Part shown: in pieces, positions 1 to 5,260 of the stretch
Numbering within the stretch: position 1 is the first letter of the stretch
Layout of the letters: each line of letters starts with the position of its first letter
Assembly: GCA_023430065.1 (NCBI GenBank)
Contig: JAEZCG010000132.1
Coordinates: 1 to 5,260, forward strand
Source: Pseudomonadota bacterium
GTDB lineage: Bacteria > Pseudomonadota > Gammaproteobacteria > Burkholderiales > SHXO01
Direction of reading: 5' to 3'
Length of the DNA: 5,260 bases
Notes under the pieces: generated by a model
What the model saw: only the letters and a program-made list of their open reading frames with translations
Databases searched by the model: none
What the model was told of the DNA's origin: nothing
Position numbers and translations under genes: made by a program

Positions 1-196
1 CGTTCTGCAGGATGCGCTGGAACAGTAACGGCAGTTCCGGCGCCGGCTTTGCGCCGTACTTCTCCGCCAGACGCAGCATGGCATCCTGGACCAGATCGAG
101 GGCAACCTGCTCGTCGCGAACCGCGAATACCGCCTGCTTGAACGCCCGTCGCTCCACATCCGCCAGGAACGCGGTCAGCTCTTTTTCTGTAGCCAG
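1..196 (-). CDS. RNA polymerase sigma-70 family sigma factor, N-terminal part (runs off left edge)
   Basis: This is the first 65 codons of a minus-strand gene cut by the window edge. Seen: the translation contains the helical stretch [18 protein letters not shown] followed by [16 protein letters not shown], then [13 protein letters not shown]. The acidic 'D.VQDAMLRL' helix resembles region 2 of sigma-70/ECF-type factors, which binds the core polymerase. Known: a short sigma factor of this style is common in betaproteobacterial genomes. The start is unusual. The frame is closed upstream by TGA at 233-235, and no ATG, GTG or TTG lies between that stop and the conserved region. I chose CTG at 194-196, giving an N-terminus M-A-T-E-K-E-L as I remember it for relatives. 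The alternative is GTG at 155-157, which would remove 13 residues. No convincing Shine-Dalgarno sequence precedes either. The gene is divergent from yqgE. Family assignment is fairly sure; the start is not. Confidence 0.75.
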   Translation of the reverse strand, partial: MATEKELTAFLADVERRAFKQAVFAVRDEQVALDLVQDAMLRLAEKYGAKPAPELPLLFQRILQN

Positions 197-203
197 AGGA
201 AGG

Positions 204-211
204 CCCCGGGG
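204..211. repeat. 8-bp perfect palindrome CCCCGGGG
   Basis: This self-complementary GC-only octamer lies just upstream of the proposed start of the sigma factor gene. In that transcript it would sit in the 5' leader, immediately before the proposed CTG codon. Short GC palindromes occur by chance in GC-rich DNA, so function is unproven. Confidence 0.3.
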
Positions 212-222
212 AAGAAGGCTGT

Positions 223-232
223 CGGTCGACCG
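223..232. repeat. 10-bp perfect palindrome CGGTCGACCG
   Basis: This perfect 10-bp inverted repeat with no spacer lies in the divergent intergenic region, 26 bases upstream of the proposed sigma start codon. It could be an operator half-site pair or a small leader element. Nothing else in the window repeats it closely enough to support a regulon, so this is a description only. Confidence 0.35.
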
Positions 233-255
233 TCAGCCACGTCGAATCTTAACAA

Positions 256-271
256 AATCATGAGCCTGATT
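256..271. repeat. Inverted repeat AATCA-N6-TGATT
   Basis: Two exact 5-bp arms, AATCA at 256-260 and TGATT at 267-271, are separated by six bases. The spacing resembles a small operator for a dimeric regulator. It lies just upstream of the weak minus-strand -10 candidate, where it could affect the sigma gene promoter. Arms this short may be chance. Confidence 0.25.
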
Positions 272-312
272 CCTGGACTGCCGAGTCGGGGATGGGGCCT
301 GAGGAGTGCGCC

Positions 313-321
313 TGATAGAAT
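313..321 (+). promoter_or_regulatory. Candidate extended -10 promoter for the yqgE-pyrC' operon
   Basis: The bases read TG-A-TAGAAT: a TGn extension directly followed by TAGAAT, which matches TATAAT at five of six positions. No recognisable -35 hexamer lies 16-18 bases upstream (292-299 is G-rich), which extended -10 promoters can tolerate. Transcription starting the usual 6-8 bases downstream would begin at about 327-329, on or next to the A of the yqgE start codon at 329. The messenger would then be leaderless or nearly so. This is inferred from sequence alone. Confidence 0.4.
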
Positions 322-328
322 GTGCAGC

Positions 329-889
329 ATGCAGTCCGTCAATCTGACGCATCACTTCCTGATCGCCATGCCGAACATGGTCGATCCCAATTTCGCCCGC
401 TCCCTGACCTACATCTGCGAGCACAACGAGCAGGGCGCCCTCGGACTGGTGGTCAACCGGCCGATCGAGATGACCATGTCGACCTTGTTCGAGCAGGTGG
501 ACATCGCGCTGGACGACCGTCGCTGGGCGGACCTTCCCGTGTACTTCGGCGGTCCGGTGCAGGTGGACCGCGGATTCGTGCTGCATCGGCCGGCCGGCGC
601 CTGGCAGTCGACGCTGGCCGTGCGCGAGGACGTGGCGCTGACCACCTCCAAGGACATCCTGGAGGCGGTGGGGAAAGGGCAGGGCCCCGAGCAGATCTTC
701 GTGTCCCTCGGCTATGCCGGGTGGGCGGCCGGCCAGCTGGAACAGGAACTGGGCCAGAACGCCTGGCTCACGGTGGCGGCGGATCTCGACGTGGTGTTCA
801 ACGTGCCGCCCGAGCAGCGGTTCCAGGCCGCCGTCGACCTGCTCGGCATCGACCTCGCCCGGCTGTCCGATCATGCCGGCCACGCCTGA
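329..889 (+). CDS. yqgE: YqgE/AlgH family protein (UPF0301)
   Basis: This encodes 186 residues, the usual family length. Seen: an N-terminal [18 protein letters not shown] segment (residues 5-22), [17 protein letters not shown] (29-45), [11 protein letters not shown] (74-86) and [14 protein letters not shown] (128-141), all hallmarks of UPF0301. No signal peptide or membrane segment is visible, so it should be cytoplasmic. Known: the Pseudomonas homologue is AlgH, named for an alginate regulatory role; its biochemical activity is not settled. The start at 329 is chosen because the conserved domain begins almost at once. In-frame ATGs at 320 and 260 exist, but the first falls inside the candidate -10 element and the second adds 23 unfamiliar residues. 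No clear Shine-Dalgarno sequence precedes 329. It is the first gene of the operon, and its 3' end overlaps ruvX by 17 nt. Confidence 0.93.
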   Translation: MQSVNLTHHFLIAMPNMVDPNFARSLTYICEHNEQGALGLVVNRPIEMTMSTLFEQVDIALDDRRWADLPVYFGGPVQVDRGFVLHRPAGAWQSTLAVREDVALTTSKDILEAVGKGQGPEQIFVSLGYAGWAAGQLEQELGQNAWLTVAADLDVVFNVPPEQRFQAAVDLLGIDLARLSDHAGHA

Positions 890-1313
890 GCGCGGCAACG
901 AGCTCGCCTTCGATTTCGGCGAACGCCGGGTGGGCGTCGCAGTGGGTGAACTGACCCTGCGCCTCGCCCATCCGCTCACCACGCTGGAAGTGCGCTCGGA
1001 CGCAGACCGCATCGAGCAGATCGCGGCGCTGGTGCGCGAGTGGGCGCCGGTGCAGTTCGTGATCGGGCGGCCCGCGCATGCCGATGGGCGGGCACATGAA
1101 CTGGCCGGCCGGTGCGAACGCTTCGCGCGCCGCCTCAGCGCCACGTTCCGCGTGCCGGCGGTGCTTGTCGACGAGACGCTGAGTTCGCACGCGGCGGGCC
1201 TGTCGCTGGGCGAGGCGGGCGTACGCGGCCGCAGACAGGCGCGGATGCTGGATCGGGTCGCGGCGCAGCACATCCTCCAGTCCTTCTTCGACGGCACCCA
1301 TGCAACTGCCTGA
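873..1313 (+). CDS. ruvX: RuvX/YqgF family putative Holliday junction resolvase
   Basis: This encodes 146 residues, near the usual 135-150. It has an RNase H-like fold. Seen: the first catalytic Asp lies in [15 protein letters not shown] (D14). IGRPAHADG (64-72) corresponds to the family's G-x-P-x(4)-DG loop, [10 protein letters not shown] (99-108) carries the second acidic site (D100/E101), and [11 protein letters not shown] (125-135) carries the final Asp (D127). All acidic metal-binding positions appear intact. Known: YqgF/RuvX is nearly universal in bacteria, acts in 16S rRNA 5'-end processing in E. coli, and is annotated as a Holliday junction resolvase by fold. ATG at 873 is the only reasonable start, since the conserved core begins about nine residues in. 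It lacks a clear ribosome binding site and lies within the 3' end of yqgE, so its translation is probably coupled. Its own 3' end overlaps pyrR by 14 nt. Confidence 0.93.
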   Translation: MPATPERGNELAFDFGERRVGVAVGELTLRLAHPLTTLEVRSDADRIEQIAALVREWAPVQFVIGRPAHADGRAHELAGRCERFARRLSATFRVPAVLVDETLSSHAAGLSLGEAGVRGRRQARMLDRVAAQHILQSFFDGTHATA

Positions 1314-1809
1314 CGCGCACCAGCTCCTCGAGCGCCTGGCCGGCGCCATCCGCGCCGACCTGCGCCCCGAGACCTGTCTGGTCGGGATTCACACCGGTGG
1401 CGTCTGGGTCGCCCGCCATCTGCACCGCATGCTCGGGCTTGCGACCCCGCTCGGGTCGGTGCACGTCGGGTTCTATCGCGACGACTTCAAGAAGAAAGGG
1501 CTGGCCGCGGGCGTGCAGCCCTCGGATCTCACCTTCGAGGTAGAGGACGCGCACATCGTGCTGGTGGACGACGTGCTCTACACCGGACGGACGATCCGCG
1601 CTGCCATGAACGAGATCTTCGATTTCGGGCGGCCCACCTCCATTCGACTGGCCGCGCTGGTCGACCGCGGCGGGCGGCAGCTGCCGATCTGCCCGCAGTA
1701 CGTGGGGGCGACACTCGAGGTGCCGCGCGAGAAGCTGGTGCAGCTGCGCAGCGATGCGCAGTCCGGCCGCCTGTGGCTGGAGCTGGTCGAGCGGGGAGAT
1801 GTCGCGTGA
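1300..1809 (+). CDS. pyrR: PyrR: pyrimidine operon regulator / uracil phosphoribosyltransferase homologue
   Basis: This encodes 169 residues, close to other PyrR proteins (about 170-180), with a type I phosphoribosyltransferase fold. Seen: [10 protein letters not shown] (29-38), the family flexible-loop region FYRDDF (58-63), the PRPP-binding motif [18 protein letters not shown] (86-103, with D90-D91 and T95-G96-R97-T98), and [10 protein letters not shown] (121-130) followed by YVG. Known: in Bacillus PyrR binds pyr mRNA to control attenuation and has weak uracil phosphoribosyltransferase activity; in Pseudomonas it has been linked to transcriptional control of pyr genes and sits beside pyrB. 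The substrate site looks intact, so PRPP or UMP binding is expected. Whether it binds RNA or DNA here cannot be read from sequence. Its start overlaps the ruvX end, and its stop overlaps the pyrB start (GTGA). Confidence 0.93.
   Translation: MQLPDAHQLLERLAGAIRADLRPETCLVGIHTGGVWVARHLHRMLGLATPLGSVHVGFYRDDFKKKGLAAGVQPSDLTFEVEDAHIVLVDDVLYTGRTIRAAMNEIFDFGRPTSIRLAALVDRGGRQLPICPQYVGATLEVPREKLVQLRSDAQSGRLWLELVERGDVA
1794..1799 (+). promoter_or_regulatory. Ribosome binding site that fixes the pyrB GTG start
   Basis: A purine run (GGGGAG) within the last codons of pyrR lies about seven bases before GTG at 1806-1808. It supports GTG over the upstream in-frame ATG at 1773, which would add eleven residues ([11 protein letters not shown]) encoded inside pyrR and unlike the family. 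Confidence 0.6.
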
Positions 1810-2762
1810 TCGCCAATCCGCAGCTCACGCCGGACGGGCGCCTGCGCCATCTGCTCAGCATCGAGGGACTGCCCGCCGACATCCTCGGCCACATCCTGGA
1901 CACCGCTTCCTCCTTCGTGTCGGTCACCGAGCGCGAGGTCAAGAAGGTGCCCCTGCTGCGTGGGCGCTCGATCTTCAACCTGTTCTTCGAACCGAGCACG
2001 CGCACGCGCACCACGTTCGAGATCGCCGCCAAGCGCCTGTCGGCCGACGTGGTGAATCTCAACATCGCCACCTCGTCGCAGACCAAAGGCGAGACCCTGC
2101 TCGACACCGTGGCGAACCTGACGGCGATGAATGCCGACATGTTCGTGGTTCGGCACAGCCAGAGCGGCGCCGCGCACCTGATCGCACGGCACGTCGGGCC
2201 GCACATCCACGTGGTCAACGCCGGGGACGGGCGGCACGCGCATCCCACGCAGGCGCTGCTCGACATGTTCACCATCCGTCACTACAAGGGCGGCTTCAAC
2301 CATCTGCGCGTGGCCGTCGTGGGCGACGTGCTGCATTCGCGCGTGGCGCGCTCGGAGATCCACGCGCTCACCACGCTCGGTGTGCCGGAGGTGCGCGTCA
2401 TCGGTCCGCGCACGCTCATCCCCGCGTACATCGAGCGCCTGGGCGTGCACGTGTTCCACGACATGGCCGAGGGATTGCGCGACGTCGACGTCGTCATGAT
2501 GCTGCGCCTGCAGAACGAACGCATGGACGGTGCCCTGCTGCCCAGCGCGCAGGAATACTTCAGGCACTACGGCCTGACTGCGCAGAAGCTGGCACTCGCG
2601 CGCCCGGATGCCATCGTGATGCACCCCGGGCCGATGAACCGCGGCATCGAGATCGAATCGTCGGTGGCCGACGGCGCCCAGTCGGTGATCCTGCCGCAGG
2701 TGACCTTCGGCATCGCCGTGCGCATGGCAGTAATGAGCATCCTCGCCGGCAATCCGGGATAG
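1806..2762 (+). CDS. pyrB: Aspartate carbamoyltransferase catalytic subunit
   Basis: This encodes 318 residues; E. coli PyrB has 311, and Pseudomonas-type chains are slightly longer. It catalyses carbamoyl phosphate + aspartate to carbamoyl aspartate, the committed step of UMP synthesis. Seen: the carbamoyl-phosphate signature [12 protein letters not shown] (61-72), the 80s-loop lysine in SSQTKGET (K94), the HPTQALLD motif (146-153), R234 and Q236 in the aspartate-binding 240s region, and HPGPMNRG (273-280). All active-site motifs are intact. GTG at 1806 overlaps the pyrR stop by 4 nt and has a good upstream purine run. There is no pyrI regulatory-subunit gene nearby; pyrC' follows after 3 nt. 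This is the arrangement of the Pseudomonas-type enzyme, in which PyrB and an inactive PyrC' assemble into a large complex. Stability and regulation by PyrC' are inferred from that precedent. Confidence 0.96.
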   Translation: MIANPQLTPDGRLRHLLSIEGLPADILGHILDTASSFVSVTEREVKKVPLLRGRSIFNLFFEPSTRTRTTFEIAAKRLSADVVNLNIATSSQTKGETLLDTVANLTAMNADMFVVRHSQSGAAHLIARHVGPHIHVVNAGDGRHAHPTQALLDMFTIRHYKGGFNHLRVAVVGDVLHSRVARSEIHALTTLGVPEVRVIGPRTLIPAYIERLGVHVFHDMAEGLRDVDVVMMLRLQNERMDGALLPSAQEYFRHYGLTAQKLALARPDAIVMHPGPMNRGIEIESSVADGAQSVILPQVTFGIAVRMAVMSILAGNPG

Positions 2763-2765
2763 GAC

Positions 2766-4019
2766 ATGAAGCTGCTGATCGAGAATGGGACCCTGATCGA
2801 CCCTCAGGCAGGCAGTGAACGGCGGGCGGACGTGGCCGTGGCCGATGGGCGCATCGTTGCCACGGGGCGAGCACCCGATGGATTCACCCCGGATCGGACG
2901 CTGGACGTGCGCGGACTGTATGTATGCCCCGGACTGGTCGACCTGTGCGCGCGCGTGGCGGGCGCCGCGAGCGAGGCGCGCGCGGCGGCGGCAGGCGGCG
3001 TGACCAGCGTGCTCTGCCCGCCGGATACCGATCCGCCGCTCGACGAGCCGTGGCTGGTGGAACGACTGGTCGCAGCGACGCGCGGATTCGGCGGGGCGCA
3101 CGTGTACCCGCTCGGTGCCCTCACCCAGGGGCTGAAGGGCGAGCGCCTGGCCGAGATGGCGGAACTGCGCGATGCCGGTTGCGTCGGCTTCGGGCAGGCC
3201 GATGCGCCATTGCGCGACTACCGCGTGCTGCAGCGCGCATTGCAATACGCCGCGACCTTCGATTTCGGCGTCTGGCTGCGGCCGCAGGACCGCAGCCTGG
3301 CCGCGGGCGGGGTCGCGCACGATGGCGAGGTCGCCTCGCGCCTGGGACTGCCCGCGATTCCCGTCTCGGCGGAATCGGTGGCCATCGCCTCCATCCTGAT
3401 CCTGGCGCGCGAAACCGGCGCGCGCGTACACCTGTGCCGGCTCTCCAGTGCGGCGAGCGTGGAACTGGTGCGCGCCGCGCGCCGCGAGGGTCTGCCCATC
3501 AGCTGCGACGTCGCCGCTGCGCACATCCACCTGACCGAGATGGACATCGGCTTCTTCGATTCGCGTTGCCACCTCGTGCCGCCGCTGCGCGCGGCACGCG
3601 ACCGCGATGCGCTGCGCGCAGGGCTGGCCGACGGAACGATCGATGCGATCTGCTCGGATCACATAGCCCTGGCGGACGACGCCAAAGACCTGCCCTTCGC
3701 CGAATCGGCGCCCGGGGCAAGCGCGGTGGAACTGCTTCTGTCCCTGGTCGTCAAATGGGCGCGCGAGTCGTCGCTCGCCCTGCCTGCGGCGCTGGCCGCG
3801 GTCACTGCGCGCCCGGCTGCGTGTGCACGGCTGGCCGCGGGATCGTTGCAGCGCGGCGCGCCTGCCGATTTGTGCGTGTTCGACCCACAGGCCTGGTGGA
3901 AAGTGGACGACGCGGCCTTGCAAAGCAGCGGAAAGAGCACACCTTTCCAGGGCATGGAACTGCCGGCGCGGGTACGTCACACGCTCGTCGACGGACGACT
4001 GGTGTACTCGGCGCGCTGA
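2766..4019 (+). CDS. pyrC': PyrC': dihydroorotase-like, probably non-catalytic partner of PyrB
   Basis: This encodes 417 residues, full length for a class I dihydroorotase-like amidohydrolase. Seen: a typical N-terminus (LLIENGTLIDPQAG, 3-16) and PGLVDL (55-60). Where active enzymes have the zinc-binding H-x-H, this protein has C61-A62-R63. The later histidines are also replaced: the 'H-x-E-D' site reads R172-P-Q-D, and the 'ICH-ST' site reads LCRLSS with R225. The catalytic Asp region ICSDHIALADD keeps D298 but lacks the usual following 'APH'. The C-terminus (STPFQGMEL, then a VRHTLVDGRLVY strand) is normal. Known: Pseudomonas pyrC' encodes an inactive dihydroorotase homologue needed for active aspartate carbamoyltransferase assembly. 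I infer the same role. The reading frame is intact and codon use matches its neighbours, so this is a maintained gene, not a decaying one. GGGA at 2756-2759 is a plausible ribosome binding site. Confidence 0.92.
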   Translation: MKLLIENGTLIDPQAGSERRADVAVADGRIVATGRAPDGFTPDRTLDVRGLYVCPGLVDLCARVAGAASEARAAAAGGVTSVLCPPDTDPPLDEPWLVERLVAATRGFGGAHVYPLGALTQGLKGERLAEMAELRDAGCVGFGQADAPLRDYRVLQRALQYAATFDFGVWLRPQDRSLAAGGVAHDGEVASRLGLPAIPVSAESVAIASILILARETGARVHLCRLSSAASVELVRAARREGLPISCDVAAAHIHLTEMDIGFFDSRCHLVPPLRAARDRDALRAGLADGTIDAICSDHIALADDAKDLPFAESAPGASAVELLLSLVVKWARESSLALPAALAAVTARPAACARLAAGSLQRGAPADLCVFDPQAWWKVDDAALQSSGKSTPFQGMELPARVRHTLVDGRLVYSAR

Positions 4020-4061
4020 CGCAGCCGCCCTTCGCGGGTGCCGTGCCTGCATTGCGTTTCC

Positions 4062-4066
4062 AGGGA
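4062..4066 (+). promoter_or_regulatory. Ribosome binding site of prlC
   Basis: AGGGA lies nine bases before the ATG at 4076 and supports that start. In the 56-nt gap after pyrC' I see no convincing terminator and no convincing promoter, so read-through from the pyr operon is possible. Confidence 0.6.
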
Positions 4067-4075
4067 ATACTTCGC

Positions 4076-5260
4076 ATGAACCCGTTACTCGATTTTTCCG
4101 GGCTGCCCCGGTTTCAGGAGATCCAGCCCGAGCACGTTGCGCCGGCGCTGGACGCGCTGCTTGCGGAGAACCGCGCGCTGGTCGAAGTGCTCGCCCAGTC
4201 GCCGGTCGAACCCACCTGGGCCGACTTCGTCGCGCCGCTCGACGACGCCAACGAACGCCTGTCGCGCGCTTGGGGTCAGGTCTCGCATTTGAACGCCGTG
4301 ATGAACAGTCCGCAGCTGCGTGAGGTGTACAACGCCAACCTGCCGCGCATCACGCAGTACTACACCGAGATCTCTCAGGACGAGCGCCTGTACGCGAAGG
4401 TCAAGGCGCTGCGCGCCGCGCCTGCGTACGAATCCTTGTCGGCCGAGCAGAAGAAGATCGTCGAGAACGAGTTGCGCGATTTCCGCCTGGGCGGCGCCGA
4501 ACTGCCCGCGGAGAAGAAGGTGCGCTTCAAGGCGATCCGCGAGCGCCTCGACCAGCTGTCCGCGCGCTTCAGCGACAACGTGCTGGATGCGACCAATGCC
4601 TTCTCGCACCTGGTGCAGGACGACACCGAGCTCGCCGGCATCCCGGACGACGCGATCGAGGCGGCGCGGGCCGCGGCCGCCGAGGAGGGCAAGCAGGGTT
4701 GGAAGTTCACCCTGCACATGCCCTCCTATCTTCCCGTGATGCAGTATGCGGACCACCGCCCGCTGCGCGAGTTGATGTACCGCGCGTATGTGACGCGCGC
4801 ATCGGAATTCGGCAATCCCGAATGGGACAACGCCGCGCTGATCACGGAGATCCTGCGCCTGCGGCAGGAGGCGGCGCACCTGCTGGGATTCGCGAACTAC
4901 GCCGAGTTTTCGCTCACGCCCAAGATGGCGCAGTCGCCGGCGCAGGTGGTCGCGTTCCTGGAAGACCTCGCTGCGCGCGTGAAACCCTTCGCGCGCAAGG
5001 ATCTCGACGACCTCGCGGCCTTCGCGCGCGAGCAGCTCGGACTGCAGACGCTGGAAGCGTGGGATATCGGCTGGGCATCCGAGAAGCTGCGCATGGCGCG
5101 CTACGCCTTCTCCGAGCAGGAGGTCAAGCAGTACTTCCCGGAGCCCAAGGTGATGGCCGGCATGTTCGGCGTGGTGGAACGCCTCTACGGCCTGCGCATC
5201 GAGGCATCGGCGGCACCCACCTGGCATCCGGACGTGCGCTTCTTCGACATCCGCTCGCGC
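4076..5260 (+). CDS. prlC: Oligopeptidase A (M3 family zinc metallopeptidase), N-terminal part, runs off right edge
   Basis: The frame stays open for 395 codons to the window end, out of roughly 680 in the family. Seen: MNPLLDFSGLPRF at the N-terminus followed by IQPEHVAPALDALLAENRAL (16-35), the characteristic opening of PrlC/OpdA. Then come long helical segments, NELRDFRLGGAELP (about 131-144), the WKFTLHMPSYLPVMQYA region (about 212-228), FGNPEWDNAALITEILRLR and LLGFANYAEFSL. These are typical of the M3 N-terminal and middle helical domains. The zinc-binding HEFGH-type motif lies later in the family and falls outside the window, so catalytic competence cannot be judged. Known: PrlC cleaves short peptides in the cytoplasm, including released signal-peptide fragments. 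No signal peptide is seen here. The start at 4076 has an AGGGA ribosome binding site. It is probably a unit separate from the pyr genes, but no terminator proves that. Confidence 0.95.
   Translation, partial: MNPLLDFSGLPRFQEIQPEHVAPALDALLAENRALVEVLAQSPVEPTWADFVAPLDDANERLSRAWGQVSHLNAVMNSPQLREVYNANLPRITQYYTEISQDERLYAKVKALRAAPAYESLSAEQKKIVENELRDFRLGGAELPAEKKVRFKAIRERLDQLSARFSDNVLDATNAFSHLVQDDTELAGIPDDAIEAARAAAAEEGKQGWKFTLHMPSYLPVMQYADHRPLRELMYRAYVTRASEFGNPEWDNAALITEILRLRQEAAHLLGFANYAEFSLTPKMAQSPAQVVAFLEDLAARVKPFARKDLDDLAAFAREQLGLQTLEAWDIGWASEKLRMARYAFSEQEVKQYFPEPKVMAGMFGVVERLYGLRIEASAAPTWHPDVRFFDIRSR

Larger units (their letters stand above)
197..328. other. Divergent intergenic region between the sigma factor gene and yqgE
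   Basis: These 132 bases separate two genes read outward and should hold both promoters. Seen: an 8-bp palindrome (204-211), a 10-bp palindrome (223-232), an inverted repeat with 5-bp arms (256-271), and an extended -10-like element next to yqgE (313-321). On the minus strand TAAGAT, near 246-251, is a weak -10 candidate for the sigma gene, but I found no good -35 box for it. An in-frame ATG at 260 could extend yqgE into this region, but the extra residues do not look like the family. Confidence 0.6.

Noticed and set aside
12..263. An 83-codon plus-strand open frame.
   Set aside because: It lies opposite the sigma factor coding region, which has clear family character; the plus-strand translation is Ser/Arg-rich with no familiar motif.
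260..328. An upstream in-frame ATG that would add 23 residues to YqgE.
   Set aside because: The added residues are unlike the family N-terminus, which normally begins right before [11 protein letters not shown], and they overlap the likely promoter.
233..1297. A 354-codon minus-strand open frame opposite yqgE and ruvX, in the same frame as the sigma factor gene.
   Set aside because: It ends at the TGA at 233-235, before the sigma region, and lies opposite two well-recognised genes. It is not an N-terminal extension of the sigma factor.
2766..4019. Calling pyrC' a pseudogene.
   Set aside because: The frame is intact over the full family length and ligand changes sit in an otherwise well-kept fold, which fits a maintained structural partner of PyrB better than decay.
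4025..4037. A small hairpin (CCGC, five-base loop, GCGG) after pyrC' as a possible terminator.
   Set aside because: The stem is only four pairs and no T-run follows, so it is not a convincing intrinsic terminator.
1578..4052. An 824-codon open frame on the minus strand opposite pyrR, pyrB and pyrC'.
   Set aside because: The translation is rich in Arg, His, Gln and Ala with no recognisable domain, and it mirrors three clear genes. High-GC genes with G/C at third positions commonly leave an antisense frame free of stops.
4085..5227. A 380-codon minus-strand open frame opposite prlC.
   Set aside because: It is an antisense shadow of the same kind, with low-complexity composition, while the plus-strand frame is a clear M3 peptidase.

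Overview
The window looks like chromosomal DNA from a high-GC proteobacterium, most likely a betaproteobacterium. The clues are strong G/C preference at third codon positions, the gene order yqgE(algH)-ruvX-pyrR-pyrB-pyrC', and the sequence style of the flanking sigma-factor and oligopeptidase A genes. Pseudomonas carries the same five-gene order, so a gammaproteobacterium cannot be excluded. I see no mobile elements, RNA genes or CRISPR arrays, and codon use is uniform throughout.

Layout. Bases 1-196 (minus strand) hold the start of a sigma-70-family RNA polymerase sigma factor gene that runs off the left edge and has no ATG start. Bases 197-328 form a divergent intergenic region with two short perfect palindromes, one inverted repeat and a candidate extended -10 element pointing toward yqgE. 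From 329 to 4019 five plus-strand genes are packed tightly: yqgE/algH, ruvX (yqgF), pyrR, pyrB and pyrC'. Successive junctions are overlaps of 17, 14 and 4 nt and then a 3-nt gap, which indicates one translationally coupled operon. After a 56-nt gap, a plus-strand prlC gene (oligopeptidase A, M3 metallopeptidase) starts at 4076 and runs off the right edge.

How the genes work together. PyrB catalyses the first committed step of pyrimidine synthesis (carbamoyl phosphate + aspartate). PyrC' is a dihydroorotase homologue that has lost every histidine zinc ligand I can align, so it is almost certainly the non-catalytic partner of PyrB, as described in Pseudomonas. A catalytic dihydroorotase must then lie elsewhere in the genome. 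PyrR is the PRPP-binding pyrimidine regulator/uracil phosphoribosyltransferase homologue. YqgE (AlgH) and RuvX (YqgF) are conserved housekeeping partners of uncertain link to pyrimidine synthesis. PrlC degrades peptides in the cytoplasm and is probably a separate transcription unit.

This is mostly ordinary core genome. The points worth a second look are the pseudo-dihydroorotase, the non-ATG start of the sigma gene, a possible leaderless promoter for yqgE, and the palindromes between the divergent genes. I found no evidence for a wholly new system.
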